A stretch of DNA of 64,000 bases from Apium graveolens (lineage: Eukaryota; Streptophyta; Magnoliopsida; Apiales; Apiaceae). Both the position numbers and the translations under genes were made by a program. Every line of letters begins with the position of its first letter. The first letter of the stretch is position 1. Location: NCBI RefSeq assembly GCF_009905375.1, contig NC_133648.1:312868565-312932564 (forward strand), given 5' to 3'. Below the pieces are notes generated by a model, which did no database searches, was not told where the DNA came from, and was given only the letters and a program-made list of their open reading frames with translations. Below are positions 47,988 to 59,345 of the stretch, piece by piece.

Positions 47988-50900
47988 CTAGTCTATATAA
48001 TAATGGAGGTGAAGCAAGAACTCCAAGCATCATTTTTGGGTTTGATGCCAAGAAGAGGGTTGTAATTCCTTAGACTGTTAGAGATGCTCTTCATTTCCCT
48101 GCTCACAATTCTTATGCATCATTTGTTGGAAATGCTGAGATGGGGAGATTTTCCACTCAGATTGGCTATGATAAAGAATTGAAGAATCTTGGCCAACTGA
48201 AGATGAATGGGCTAAGGAGGGAATTGAATTTCTTCTTTGATTGCATTACAAGGGCATTCAACAACAAATACACCAACTTTGATGCCCTTCCAATCATGAC
48301 ACAACAAATTGGGTACTCTCTAATTCATGGTGCAAAATATGATTTTGGTAGAGTTGTTTTACAATTTATAGGGGATAGATTAAAAGCTTATAGGAATATA
48401 GTATATTATGCTAGATTTTTTCAGTTAGCTTTCAATGTCTGTTTCCCTAATACCCCAATCCCTGCTAACCAAATTGTGTCAGTTTTTAAGCTCACCAAGA
48501 GAGATTTCTCTGATCTTATTTCTAAATATTTAGAAAAGATTGCTCTAGCTCCTTTGAGGTTACCAGTGATTTCTAGGGACTTGCTAATTGGAAGGCTTCC
48601 TGTGACTTATGGTTTACCGAACCAACAAAGTGCTAAGCTGCAGGAAATAACAGTTAGTAACCCAACTGTAGCTAACCCCAGCACTGCAACCCAAACACTT
48701 TCTCAAACACAATCCACCTCAGGTGCCTCTCAAAAGACACTTGTTATAAAAGGAAGAAACCAGCAAAAGATGATGCTAGGGTTATTATTTCAATTGAGAA
48801 CCCACTAGACATTATTGTCCAGTATGCTAGGCCTTATGGTCAAAGAGCAAGTGCTGCAAATGCTGATGTAGCACAGAAAAGTAGTTCAGTACAAGCTTCT
48901 CATTCTTCTAAACCTTCAGACCTCGTTAAAAGAAAGCATGTACTTGCTGAGTCAGAATCAGATGATGAGGACAATGCTACCTTATCATCTAAATTCAAGA
49001 AGTTAAATCATGATTCTACTCAGAGTCCAGTTGTATTATCAAATGATGAGGGTGGTGATGTTGTTCAAACTGATTCAAGCCCGAGACTAAGGATCAAGAA
49101 GAAGAAATTGGTCAAAACCCTACATTGCTCAAAGTTTGATGCAGATTAAGAAAGAAATTATTGAGGAGACATAGGGTGCAACTAATGGTACTGATTAGTG
49201 GACTAGCCAAATTACTGATGCACCTGTGACAATTACTGATTCCCCAACAAAGAAGAAAAGAGTGAAGGAGATCACTCATGAGCAAGTGGAGGAATCTTTC
49301 AAGAGGCTGCAGAAATAGAGATTGTCTCCTGGATCAAGCACACAAGAACCTGTATCTCATTGGGATACAACAACTACTACAAATCCTGATCCTGTCACAC
49401 AAGAACCTGTATTTCAAAGTAGTACAACAGACTTTATTCAAGTAGAGCCTCTTGCTGAAATGTCCATTCAAGAATCACATGATGCAGCAACTACAAAAAT
49501 AACAGCGGAAGCTGCCAGAGTCAAAGACATCTACAAGTCTGTAAAAAGGCACACTTTAAAACATAGAGCTGGCTTTCCATTTATAGCAGCTCAGGAGTTA
49601 GAAACTGAGGAGAGGAGTACATAATAACCTGAATGTCAAAGTCATCCAGCAACTCCTGATTCTCTTGCCCCGCAAGAACCACTATCTCAAAGTGGTAGTG
49701 AAGGCTTAACTCTTGATCCAGTTGTATTAGCAGTTGATCCTAAAGGAAGGGTACATCCAACACCCACATCAGCTGAACTTCTCTCTGTTCAACCTTTGGA
49801 TGTATACACGAAAGCTGATCATTCATAAGCAAAAGGTATAAATATTGATTTATCTTTATCAGCATTTACTTTAAATATTGATTCTGTATTATCAGCATGT
49901 ACTATAATCCTAATGACATGAATATGATTAGACCTTTATAAATGAATAACTCTAGTTATAGGATCACAAACAACTCTTCTCATCCACCTCTTATTTCTGT
50001 AGGGCAAACTTATTTGTGCCTTTCATGTGATAATGAGAGAAAAAATTTAGAGAAAAAATAGAATTAAAGAGAGGCAGGATCCTTACTGGAAAAATGAGAG
50101 GTAGGTGAGTGTCAGGATTTAGTTAATCCTTGTGAGGAAACTCTGACTATTAAAACTCATGAGATGAGTGGTGTGAGAACTAGTGAGACTACTTTAAAAG
50201 AATATAGAGACTTAAGTGTTTTAGTTGAAAATTTTGCAGGTGCACAAAGTATTAAAGATGCAGCTGTTGAACAATAGTCTGTAGACTCACGGATAAACTC
50301 TGATATGCCAAATGTTGATATTCTCCCTGCAGGTCTAAGTATTGATACTTTCTTGCGATCCACTCACACATCTCTATTTCATCCACTACAACAATCATTG
50401 TTCTTGCTGAAGGACAGTCCACTCATTCTATAGTTCCACCATCTATTATTTTCCCTGTCACTACTGTTGATGTAGATATCAGACAGTCCATTCAAGATGA
50501 ACCCATCATTGTAGAATCCCCCACAGCACTCCACCGGTACTGAGGTTTTGGAGATATATGATGAAGCTCCACCTCACATGGCCACTATTCTTGAAGATCT
50601 GGAGTTAAATGATGAGGGTATGGCAGTTTCTGAAGCAGCTGATTCTCACAGAGCTCTAATTCCTGATGATTTATTAAATACTAATGCTGGAGATGAAGTA
50701 GCTCAGTTTGTACATGAGTCAGTTGTTGATGGGGAATTTGTACATGGGAGTGAGTCTCATGATGGAGAGCATGTTAATGTAGCTTTGGATCACGATGAGG
50801 ATCTTGATGAGATTTTATTTCCTGAAGACATGACTAGAAATGAAAAGCAAAGGAGATTAGCTGAGCTTGATGCTAAGAGTAGTAAGAAGTTTTCTAATAT

Positions 50901-51094
50901 AGAATGGAATTATAACTGCAAGGATGCTTCTTATCCTATCTCTATTTCTAATGCTTCTCAACATCTGGAGAGAGCAGAGCAGAGTGTTACAAATCCTGAT
51001 ATTCTGACACATCGCAAGGCTTCTATACTATTGGTCAAATTAGTTCTGCACACTCATTCTCAGGCTAATACTCAAATTGATAAAGTCAAGGAAT
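47988..51094 (+). pseudogene. Sire-3 envelope-like gene, remaining part
   Basis: Continues the piece at 16872. After the duplicated CTAGT the frame reads LYNNGGEARTPSIIFGFD, then the core RRELNFFFDCITRAF and NKYTNFDALPIMTQQIGYSL, then YDFGRVVLQFIGDRLKA and YYARFFQLAFNVCFPNTPIP. A stop is at 48073 and a frameshift at 48805. The rest is Ser/Thr/Gln/Pro-rich with repeats of the type TQEPVSH, TQEPVFQ, PQEPLSQ, followed by an unreadable AT-rich part (49830-50540) and an acidic, open part (50548-51094: DGEFVHGSESHDGEHVN). The gene is cut at its right end by Sire-5. Confidence 0.83.
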
Positions 51095-51588
51095 TATTAC
51101 GTACTGATTCTTAATAATCAGAAGAAGTTCAGGATCTGGTTGTGTTCGGGTGTCATCAGTATTTGATGTGTCGTCAGGATTTGACACATCATCAACATTT
51201 GTATGTCATCAGTATCTAAAGGCAGTTAGCTTAGAAGATTTGTTCTGTTCCTTTGTTTGTAGAATAGATATCTCTTATGTCTGAGTTATAGGACTATATC
51301 TATTCAGTTGAAGATATGTATTAGTTTCGGTTAGGTTTTGATAATGCATATCTTAGATTGATTAGCAGCAACTATTTATTATATAAACACAGTTTAGGTC
51401 ATCATATAGTGAGTTAACTTGAGCATTATACGACTTAGCAGCTCTCAAGAACATCAGTATTTCTTGAGAGAGTTTGTAACAGTTTTTATCAGAAATATAA
51501 AGAACTGTTATATTTTTATTACTTGTTCGAAACATTTATACAATTGTATCCAACCCCCCTTAAACAATTGTATCTTTACTGGGTAATA
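51095..51588 (+). repeat. Sire-5 5' LTR (left border inferred)
   Basis: The right end is fixed by the PBS two bases on; it reads GGTAATA, from an expected GGTAACA. The left end is inferred as TATTACGTACTG, the mirror of that end with TG changed to TA; a later start is possible. It contains the family motif (GTCATCAGTATTTGA, CGTCAGGATTTGAC, 51152-51205), a TATA box TTATATAAACAC at about 51378 and the C-run (51552). Confidence 0.7.
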
Positions 51589-51590
51589 AT

Positions 51591-51602
51591 TGGTATCAGA
51601 GC
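51591..51602 (+). other. Sire-5 primer-binding site
   Basis: Perfect TGGTATCAGAGC, two bases after the LTR. Confidence 0.93.
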
Positions 51603-51636
51603 GGAATGATAATTTACTATCAGAATCGATCTAAAC

Positions 51637-53925
51637 ATGTCTCTGAACAAGTATAAAAGTATCAAAATCCCCACTCTAAAGAAGGCTGAATATCCTACAT
51701 GGAAGGTGAAGATGCTCATGCACTTGGAAGCTACAGATCCAGACTATCTCGATGTAATCAATGATGGACCTTACAAGCCAACAAAATTGGTACCTGCAAC
51801 TCCTACTGTTGATGAACATCTCCAGCTGAAGGAGAAGGGTGAATGGACACCAGAAGAGAAAGTCATTGTGCTGAAAGATGCAAAGGTAAGAAACATTTTG
51901 CATAACAGTCTTAATTATGTGATGTCAAACAGGGTTATAACCTACAAGACTGCCAAAGAGATCTGTAATGCTCTTGAGACTCAATGCCAAAGAACCACAG
52001 CCATCAAAAAGAACAGAAGGGCTGTTTTAGTTCAAGAATATGAACATTTCGAGGCAAAGACTGATGAGAGTCTCACAGATATCTATGATAGGTTTCTTAC
52101 TCTGCTCAATGACCTATCTTTGGTGGAAAAGGTGTATGATCTTGAAGATTCAAACACCAAGTTTCTGAGAGCTTTGAATGAGGAATGGGAGACACAGACC
52201 TCAATCATACGACACTAGTATAATTTGGAAAAAGTCACTCTGGATAAAATCTATGGCATGCTGAAGACTCATGACTTGGAAGTTCAGCAAAGGAAGCAGA
52301 GGAAAAGCATCAAGGCAAAATCAGCTGCCTTAAAGGTGAATGTTAAAGATTCAAAAGACAAGACTGTGGAAGCTACAAGGAAGAAGAACTATCTGACAAA
52401 ATTAGATACTGATGATTCATCATCAAATCCTGATGATGATACTGATTCTGAAACTGATGAGAACATGATAGATTCTGATGTCATACAAATGGCTGCTATG
52501 ATGGTTAAGGGTTTCAAGAGGTTGCAATTCAGGAAGTATCAGAAGAATAGAAGCTTCAGGAAGAAGTTTACTGGAGGAGAGAGGAAGCCTTCTGGAAGAA
52601 GAGAAGGAAAAGATGTGAAAGCTGGAAAAGTTGACAGGTCAAAGATCAAGTGCTACAACTGTGATGAGCCTGGTCACTTTGCTACTGAATGCAAGAAGTC
52701 AAGAAATGACAAAGGGAAGAACAAAGCCTTGATCACATCAAGCAAGGACTGGATGGACTCTACTGATTCTGAAGCTGAAGGAACAAACTATGCATTGATG
52801 GCTAATTTTGATAATCTTGCTTCTCCTGAATCTAAGGTATCAACATCCTTCTTTTCTCCTGATACTGAGGATATTTCTGAATTGAAATATATTCTTAAAT
52901 CTTTGCATGGTAATTTTAAGAATAAGACTCTAGAAAATAATAGACTTATAACTGAAATTGAGATCTTAAAATCTAGGAATGACCAGTTAGAGTCTGACTT
53001 AACAAATCAGATTGAATTGCAAAAAGAATGTGAAAAAGCTAAACATACAGTAAAGATCCTTGAGGCTAGGTACAGTATGTTAGAAAAGGATTTAGAAAAT
53101 GAAAGAAAAACTCTTAAGGCCTGGACTGATTCAGGCAAGAAGGTTCATGAGATGATCTCAAAGAAAAACTGGAAAGAATGTTTTGGCTATAAAGATGGAA
53201 TTAAAGATGTTGACAGTGAAAATGAAATTACCCTTAAGACTCCTGTTAAGTTTATTTCTTCAAATAAAAATGAACCCAAATCAACTTTTGAAAAGGATTC
53301 AACCTCTACATATCAGGAAAAGAAAGTAAATGATAAAAATCAAAGTAAGGAACACAAAGAAACCATTAAGACTGTCAAGAAAGAAAAGGACATAGGACTT
53401 TTATCTAAAGGATAACTGAAAAAGAAATTATCTGAAGTTATCGATAAACCTCAAATAAAGAGTCCAAAAAGAAACAGGAATGGTAAGCAAGGTGTTTCTA
53501 AAGATTCCAACTATAAGGTTGCTCCCAATGCTCCTAGAAAAACTTGTTTTAACTGTGGAAATACTAATCATCTTGCTATTGATTGCAGGAGGAGTAAGAA
53601 AAAGAAAACTGTTATTCCTGAGTCTGATGTTAGGGGTAGATTAGCATTTTATAAACCATAAAATCCTTGTTTTCATTGTGGTAGTAGTTGGCATTCAATT
53701 TACACTTGTAGTTCCTATCATAAGTTGTATCACAATCTCTATTAGCCTTTGCCGTAGTTTAATAAAACTGCTTATGTGTTTAATACTGCTAGTTCTACTA
53801 AATCTGCTTCTGATAAAATAAATTATATCAAAGAAAAAACTGTCAGAATTGATTCTGAATCACAGAAACTTAAGTTGTTCAAAATAAGGGCCCAACAAGT
53901 GTGGGTCCTTAAAAAATCCTTCTAG
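51637..53925 (+). pseudogene. gag: Sire-5 Gag: one frame, five stops, three zinc knuckles
   Basis: A single frame of 762 codons from ATG to TAG without any frameshift. UBN2-type capsid region at residues 1-220 (LVQEYEHFEAKTDESLTD, IYDRFLTLLNDL). Acidic stretch (DDSSSNPDDDTDSETDE), basic stretch, knuckle 1 CYNCDEPGHFATEC (52651-52692), coiled coil (about 52880-53120), basic part, knuckle 2 CFNCGNTNHLAIDC (53545-53586), knuckle 3 CFHCGSSWHSIYTC (53668-53709), and the end QQVWVLKKSF. Internal stops are at 52216 (TAG), 53413 (TAA), 53659 (TAA), 53743 (TAG) and 53755 (TAG). Each is one C to T step from Gln. The damage is what deamination of methylated cytosine would give. Confidence 0.93.
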
Positions 53926-53947
53926 TTAATCATCTCTCTGATTGCAG
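53905..53947 (+). other. Sire-5 gag-pol junction box (GT...AG, 43 nt)
   Basis: Starts GTCCTT after the Trp codon, contains the gag TAG and ends in a pyrimidine-rich CATCTCTCTGATTGCAG, which looks like a splice acceptor. Removing it would join TGG to GGT in the pol frame (+1). A TGA in the pol frame lies inside the box, so pol cannot simply be entered from upstream in its own frame. Confidence 0.42.
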
Positions 53948-55760
53948 GGTAACAGGAAGAACATTCTTGTCTTGGACAGTGGATGTTCTGGACACATGAC
54001 TGGAAATAAAACCCTGCTGTCAGAATTTGAGAGGAAGGTTGGCCCGGATGTATCTTATGGGGATGGAAACATTGGACACACTCTAGGATATGGCAACTTG
54101 ATAATTGGAAAGGTAGTAATATAAAATGTGGCCTTGGTGGAAGGATTGAAAGACAACCTACTGAGCATCGGTCAGATCACTGACAAAGGTTACCATGTGG
54201 TGTTCTATGACTCTCACTGTGAAGTTGTTCACATCAAGACAAAGAAAGTTGTTTTGAAAGGATATAGACATGGTAACATATGTGAAGTAAGGTTGCATGA
54301 AGGTCTTGAGGAGGAAGCTACTTGCTTTATCACTAAGGAATCAGTAGATGAAAGCTGGAATTGGCACAAGAAACTCTCACATCCCAACTTCAATTCTATA
54401 AATGAACTTGCCAAGAAGGAGCTAGTAAGAGGATTACCAAATATTATATATTCATCTGATGGCCTTTGTGATGCTTGCCAAAATTCCAAACAAAGAAGAG
54501 TATCCTTCAAAAGTAAAACAGAATTCTCCATCACTGAACCATATCACATGCTACACTTGGATCTCTTTGGACCAGTGAACATAATGTTTATCAACAAGAA
54601 AAGGTACACACTTGTAATTGTTGATGGTTTCACTAGATATGCCTGGGTTTATTTTCTGCACAGGAAGGATGAAACTCCAGAAATTCTTCTAGATCATGTA
54701 AAGCAAATTGAAAATGGAACAAATTCCAAAGTGAAAATTCTGAGAAGTAATAATGGCACTAAGTTCAAGAATTCAAAGATAGAGGAAGTTTGCAAGTACA
54801 AAGGTATACAACAATAATTCGCAACTCCTGGTACACCTCAACAAAATGGTGTTGTTAAGAGGAAAAACAAAACCTTGATTGAAACTGGCAGGACTCTTCT
54901 AGAAGAAGCCAAATTACCCACTTACTTCTGGGCTGAAGCAGTAAACACAGCTTGTTACACTCAGAATATCACCCTGATGAACAGACATGGTGTAACTCCT
55001 TATCAGATGCTGAAAGAAAAGAAGCCAAGTCTAAAACATCTCCATATATTTGGATGTAAGTGCTTTGTTATGAGAACTCACACTAATCAACTAGGAAAAT
55101 TTGAATCAAAAGCTGATGAAGGAATCTTTGTTGGATATGCACCATCAAGAGCATATAAAGTTTCCAATCTGAGAACAAATATTGTGGTCATCTCTATCAA
55201 TGTGTCTTTTGATGATATAAAGATTCCTGGATTTGAAGAAGACTCTCATGAAAGGTTGATCTTTGCAAATAAAAATGCACTGCTTATTTAGCAAAAAAAA
55301 AATATGCACTGCTGGACTCTGCATTAGACTCCAATAAATCATCAATCACTGATGATCTAAATCCTGATACTCCTTCAGATCCTGAAGATGATCAATGTAT
55401 TGATGAACCTACACATGTTGAGGGGAAAAATTGCAAGGTCCAACTGATAGTACCAACACATAAGAATCAACTCAAGGTTCTTCTCAATCTGGTTAGACAG
55501 AATCCAATGCTGACTCGATATCAGGTGAGCATGAGTCAAGTGTTAATACCTCATCAGGATACAATAGCACTGACTCAGGGGGAGCCTCAAATGCATTTGA
55601 TGAGGCACATGATTCAGGGGGAATCTAGCTCCAGAAGCATAGTTCCTCATGCCAGAAAATGGACCAAAGATCACAATCCTGATCTGATCATTGGAAATCC
55701 TGATGAAGGTGTAAAGACAAGAAGTGCAACTCAAAATGAATATGTTCTATACAATCCAGA
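53942..55760 (+). pseudogene. pol: Sire-5 Pol: protease, integrase, linker; ends before RT
   Basis: Protease LVLDSGCSGHMTG near 53970, without a preceding ATG. A TAA follows IIGKVVI (54122). The pre-integrase zinc region is complete (WHKKLSHPN, CDACQNSK). The integrase first Asp is in LHLDLFGP. The second Asp is Asn (RSNNGTKF) and the third residue Glu is Lys (GVVKRKNKT), both by G to A changes, so the active site is dead. The C-terminal part FGCKCFVMR, GIFVGYAPSRA leads to a frameshifted acidic linker (55292-55620), then WTKDHNPDLIIGNPDEGVKT and SATQNEYV. At about 55745-55765 the text breaks off, and the leader of the downstream gene follows within 100 bases. Confidence 0.9.
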
Positions 55761-55866
55761 GTAGCAAAATTATATAACCACAAGAACTTCTGTGACACAA
55801 TTCATCATACACATAGCTTCACTATTTACATCTCACTTATATTCTCTCTAAAAAGCTACACACATC

Positions 55867-57055
55867 ATGACATCGTCTGAAGCCTCACCACTCTTCAGCC
55901 AAACTATAATCATTCATGGAAACACATTTGGCACCTATAATTATTTGGCTCTGCTTACACATCAGCAGTTTCCACAATCTTTTCATGACATTCAGGATTT
56001 CTTACTCCAATGTCCAATTGGGTATGCTCTTATGAATCCTACCAAGGTGTCATACAAGGCGTAATACAGGTATGGAATACAGCTTTGGTTAATGCAACAA
56101 ATACTGGCTTTCCTTTTGAATATAAGGGCCATAGGTATGAGGTTTATTCTGATGCTCTGATTCAAGCTTTGAGATTGCCTGCCTGTGATGGTGCTTCTGA
56201 TACCTATGCAACTGAGCAGCTGTTTGATATGCTAAGGACCCTAGGCTATAAAGGAAAAATAACAACCATTGGTAAACTGGCAAGGACAAAACTGAAGAGA
56301 GAATGGAATTTCTTCCTTGATTGCATCAACAGGTGTTTCTTGAACAAAATAACAAATTTTGATGCTCTTCCATCCACTTCTCTGAAAATTTGGTACTCTC
56401 TTCTTTACTCTGATAATTTTGATTATGGTAATACTGTACTATAATTCATAATTACTAGGAGAGCAGATGTATCAGCAGTTATAGGGTATACTAGATTCTT
56501 CAACTGATTTTCAATTTTCTATGCCCTAATGCTACTTTTGCTGATGATGAATTACATCCTGTTTTTCAAATTTCTGAAAAAGCTATCACTAATCACATTA
56601 AAGGGGATGAAAAGAATGAATTTTCAGGACCTATTTTCCTGCCTAGAGAGGTCAGGCAATTTCTGTTGAGAAATAGACATACTCCTACACAAGTGCCTGT
56701 AAATCTTGATGTTGACACCTATGTCACAGTTCCTTGTGCTGAGAGACAAGAAACTACCCATCTTGTTTCTAACCCAAGCATTTCTTCTTCCAAATAGCAA
56801 TCATACCCAGCTTCTAAATTAGCCTCCTCTGATGTCTCTCAAAAGACTTCAGTTGTAACAAAGAAAAGGCTAGTTAAGAAATCTGTAAAATCCGAACAGA
56901 AAACTATACAAGCCTCACTGAGTGAGAGTGAGAAGAAAGAAGAATGTTTTCCAATCAGGAAAAGAAGATTGATCATGCAAGATGTATCTAACTATGATGA
57001 TCAGATGCTCATTGGGTCTATGTTAAAAATTAAGAAATCTACTGTTGAACATCCA
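55867..57055 (+). pseudogene. Sire-5 envelope-like gene, N-terminal part
   Basis: ATG, then FGTYNYLALLTHQQFP, FHDIQDFLLQCPIGYAL; a stop and shift at about 56060; then VWNTALVNATNTGFPFEYKG, YEVYSDALIQALRLPA, the core KREWNFFLDCINRCF and NKITNFDALPSTSLKIWYSL. A TAA follows (56442). Further broken frames give GYTRFF and the Lys/Ser-rich part (56830-56960). It ends within KIKKSTVEHP at the Tek-2 LTR. The order and core match the Sire-3 and Sire-4 copies. Function unknown. Confidence 0.83.
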
Positions 57056-59087
57056 TGTAATAACCCCAATTTTTGAAAAAATTTTGAAACCCTTATGAAT
57101 AGTGTTTTTGCTGAATGAGAAAATTTTTCACGCCACACTAGGTAGGGGTTCTTTTATGGATATTCTGAGATTTTATTGGCACTCTATATGACATATAAGT
57201 GTATGTAAAGATCGTCAGAATCCAATTCCGAACACTTTTATTTTTCCCGGAAATCCACCAGATACAGAAAGAAGTGAGTATAAGGTAACAGGATAAATAG
57301 GATTTAAATTCAAGGATTTTAAGAAGGGATCATAAAAAGGAATATAAAATATTGTGGAAGGTTTAGGGGAACCCAAGTGATAAGATCCCGGATATGATCC
57401 CTCAAACGATAAACGAGAACGAAAGTTAAGCGAACTGTATAACAGATCAGCGGTCATTAGGCAAGCAATTATGAGTTAATCAAAGAGGTTAGGGATGATG
57501 ATGTCATCAAACCAACAAGAAGAAGACAAGTGTAACAAGATGACCTAAGCTTGATGACCTAAGCATGACAAGTGGGAAGGATTGGTTGGTTGATTGTGAG
57601 CCACACATTTTTCACCATGGTAAAAATTTAATATAATTCCAAGACAAAAGGAAGCAACCAACCAACAAATATCATAACACAAATACAAATTGAAAGTTGA
57701 CTTTCCCATTTCAAGAAGAAAGCTCTCGGCTAAAACAAACCCAGCAACTTCAAACTGCCATATCTCCTTCAATACTCACTCAAATGTTGCGTTCTATAGC
57801 TCGTTGGAAAGGTATTGAGATGGCCTACAACTCTTGTTCACAAGTCTCTTCCAAATAATCACGGTAAGACCCTCATTTTTACAGTTCTTTAAATCGGACT
57901 TTTAGAAACTTCAAAGCCTAACTTTGTATTCTTGATTTCTTTGGAAAGATCAAGCTTGTAGGAGGCTCCATAAGGCTTCCTAGTAACTTTCCACCCTCCA
58001 AGAAAGGTATAAATCTTCACACCGTTTAGTAATAAGTTTGAATGTTGAAGTTTGGAGATGGTTTGGATGGATGAGTAGTAATTTGAATGATAAGCATGAT
58101 TCGAGCTTAATTGTTAAGTAGTTTAGTTGAATTTGGAGATGTTATAATATATGATTGGATTGAGATCCTTGAGCTTATTATGACTGCAATCAGTATCATT
58201 GATTTTTATCTTGAGCTGTTGTTGATTGGTATTTGGATTGATATGATTTGGAATGGTATAAATTTGGGAAATCGCGTAAACATAGCCGTCGTAATGTCCA
58301 ATTTACTTTAGACTGCTTTTGTTCATAACAATAGGACCCGATAACTCCCTTCTAGGTTTTGACCATTGCCATGATTAGATAGTTCATGTTACAAGCTTCG
58401 TTTTGATATGTGGTTCATTTAAATCCGATGTACGGTTTAGGAGAAACGACCGTTTTAAGTAACGGCGTTTCGCGACCGAGCCATTACCCCTCGCCTTACT
58501 TTGAAACCTTGGTTAAGGCCCTTAAATTACTAATTGGGGTATGAAACAATTATGTAAAGTGGATTAGGCAGTTGGTAAGGTACTCGCGAAAGAATCACCT
58601 TAAAACCCTTAATGGTTAATTTATTAAAAATGGTGGAGCCGAGGGTACTCGAGCGACTTAAGTAAATCATTAAGCGCGAAAGCGAACGTTAGGACTCTAA
58701 ATGGTTAAAGTCTAGTTTCTTAAGCGACCGGGTTTTAATTCCGACTTATGTTGTTGTTCATAGGTTATCGGACCCACTCTAAGCTTAAGCCTATCCGGGA
58801 GCACTCAGACAAGTTTTCTACCCGTTATACTGTTGTTGTGATGTATACACTTGTATATGCATTATCTTGTGATAGATGCATAATGGTTATTTAGCAAATT
58901 CTTTCGATATATTGTAGTATGTAATATGGTACATATGCATGCCTGTTTCGTATTCTTGCCATATATATCTGTTGATTCAGTTGATAATACCTATGCTAGA
59001 GAATAGCGGTAATTTGCATATACCCTTAGTATAGGGACCCAAAGGTGAAAATATTTTCTAAAACCGGGAGTTGAGGATCCCGAGTAG

Positions 59088-59090
<3 letters not shown>

Positions 59091-59130
<40 letters not shown>
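59091..59130. repeat. TA microsatellite in Tek-2 LTR (right copy)
   Basis: About 40 bases of TA repeats with a TTT interruption, at the position equivalent to 24144-24183. Confidence 0.93.
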
Positions 59131-59181
59131 GGTTATAGTTTTCAAAACTATTAATCGAATAAGGTTTATTCGATAACTTTA

Positions 59182-59345
59182 TATTTTATTAATGAATATT
59201 ATTTTGAATATTCATTCGAGGGCTTATGACTCCGTCTATTTTATTAATGAATATTATTTTGAATATTCATTCGAGGACATATGACTCCGTTTATTTTATT
59301 TAATGAATATTATTATTTTAATATTCATTCGAGGACTTATGACTC
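59182..59345. repeat. About three copies of the 55-bp repeat in Tek-2 LTR
   Basis: Same unit as at 23676-24115 on the opposite strand (AATGAATATTATTTTGAATATTCATT, then TCGAGGxxTATGACTCCG), three copies, with small length changes in the third. Confidence 0.9.

Larger units (their letters stand above)
12896..51094 (+). mobile_element. Sire-3: host Sirevirus, interrupted by Sire-4 and bounded by Sire-2 and Sire-5
   Basis: Its own sequence is at 12896-17078 and 47993-~51094; everything between is the Sire-4 nest. The order is gag tail, protease-integrase, linker, RNase H (RT deleted), spacer, downstream gene. The split is proven by the text of the downstream gene, which reads across the Sire-4 target site (VVTLWMTS then LYNNGGE) once the CTAGT duplication is discounted. 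Neither of its own LTRs is in the window. It is closest to Sire-5 in gag, pol and motif usage. Confidence 0.88.
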
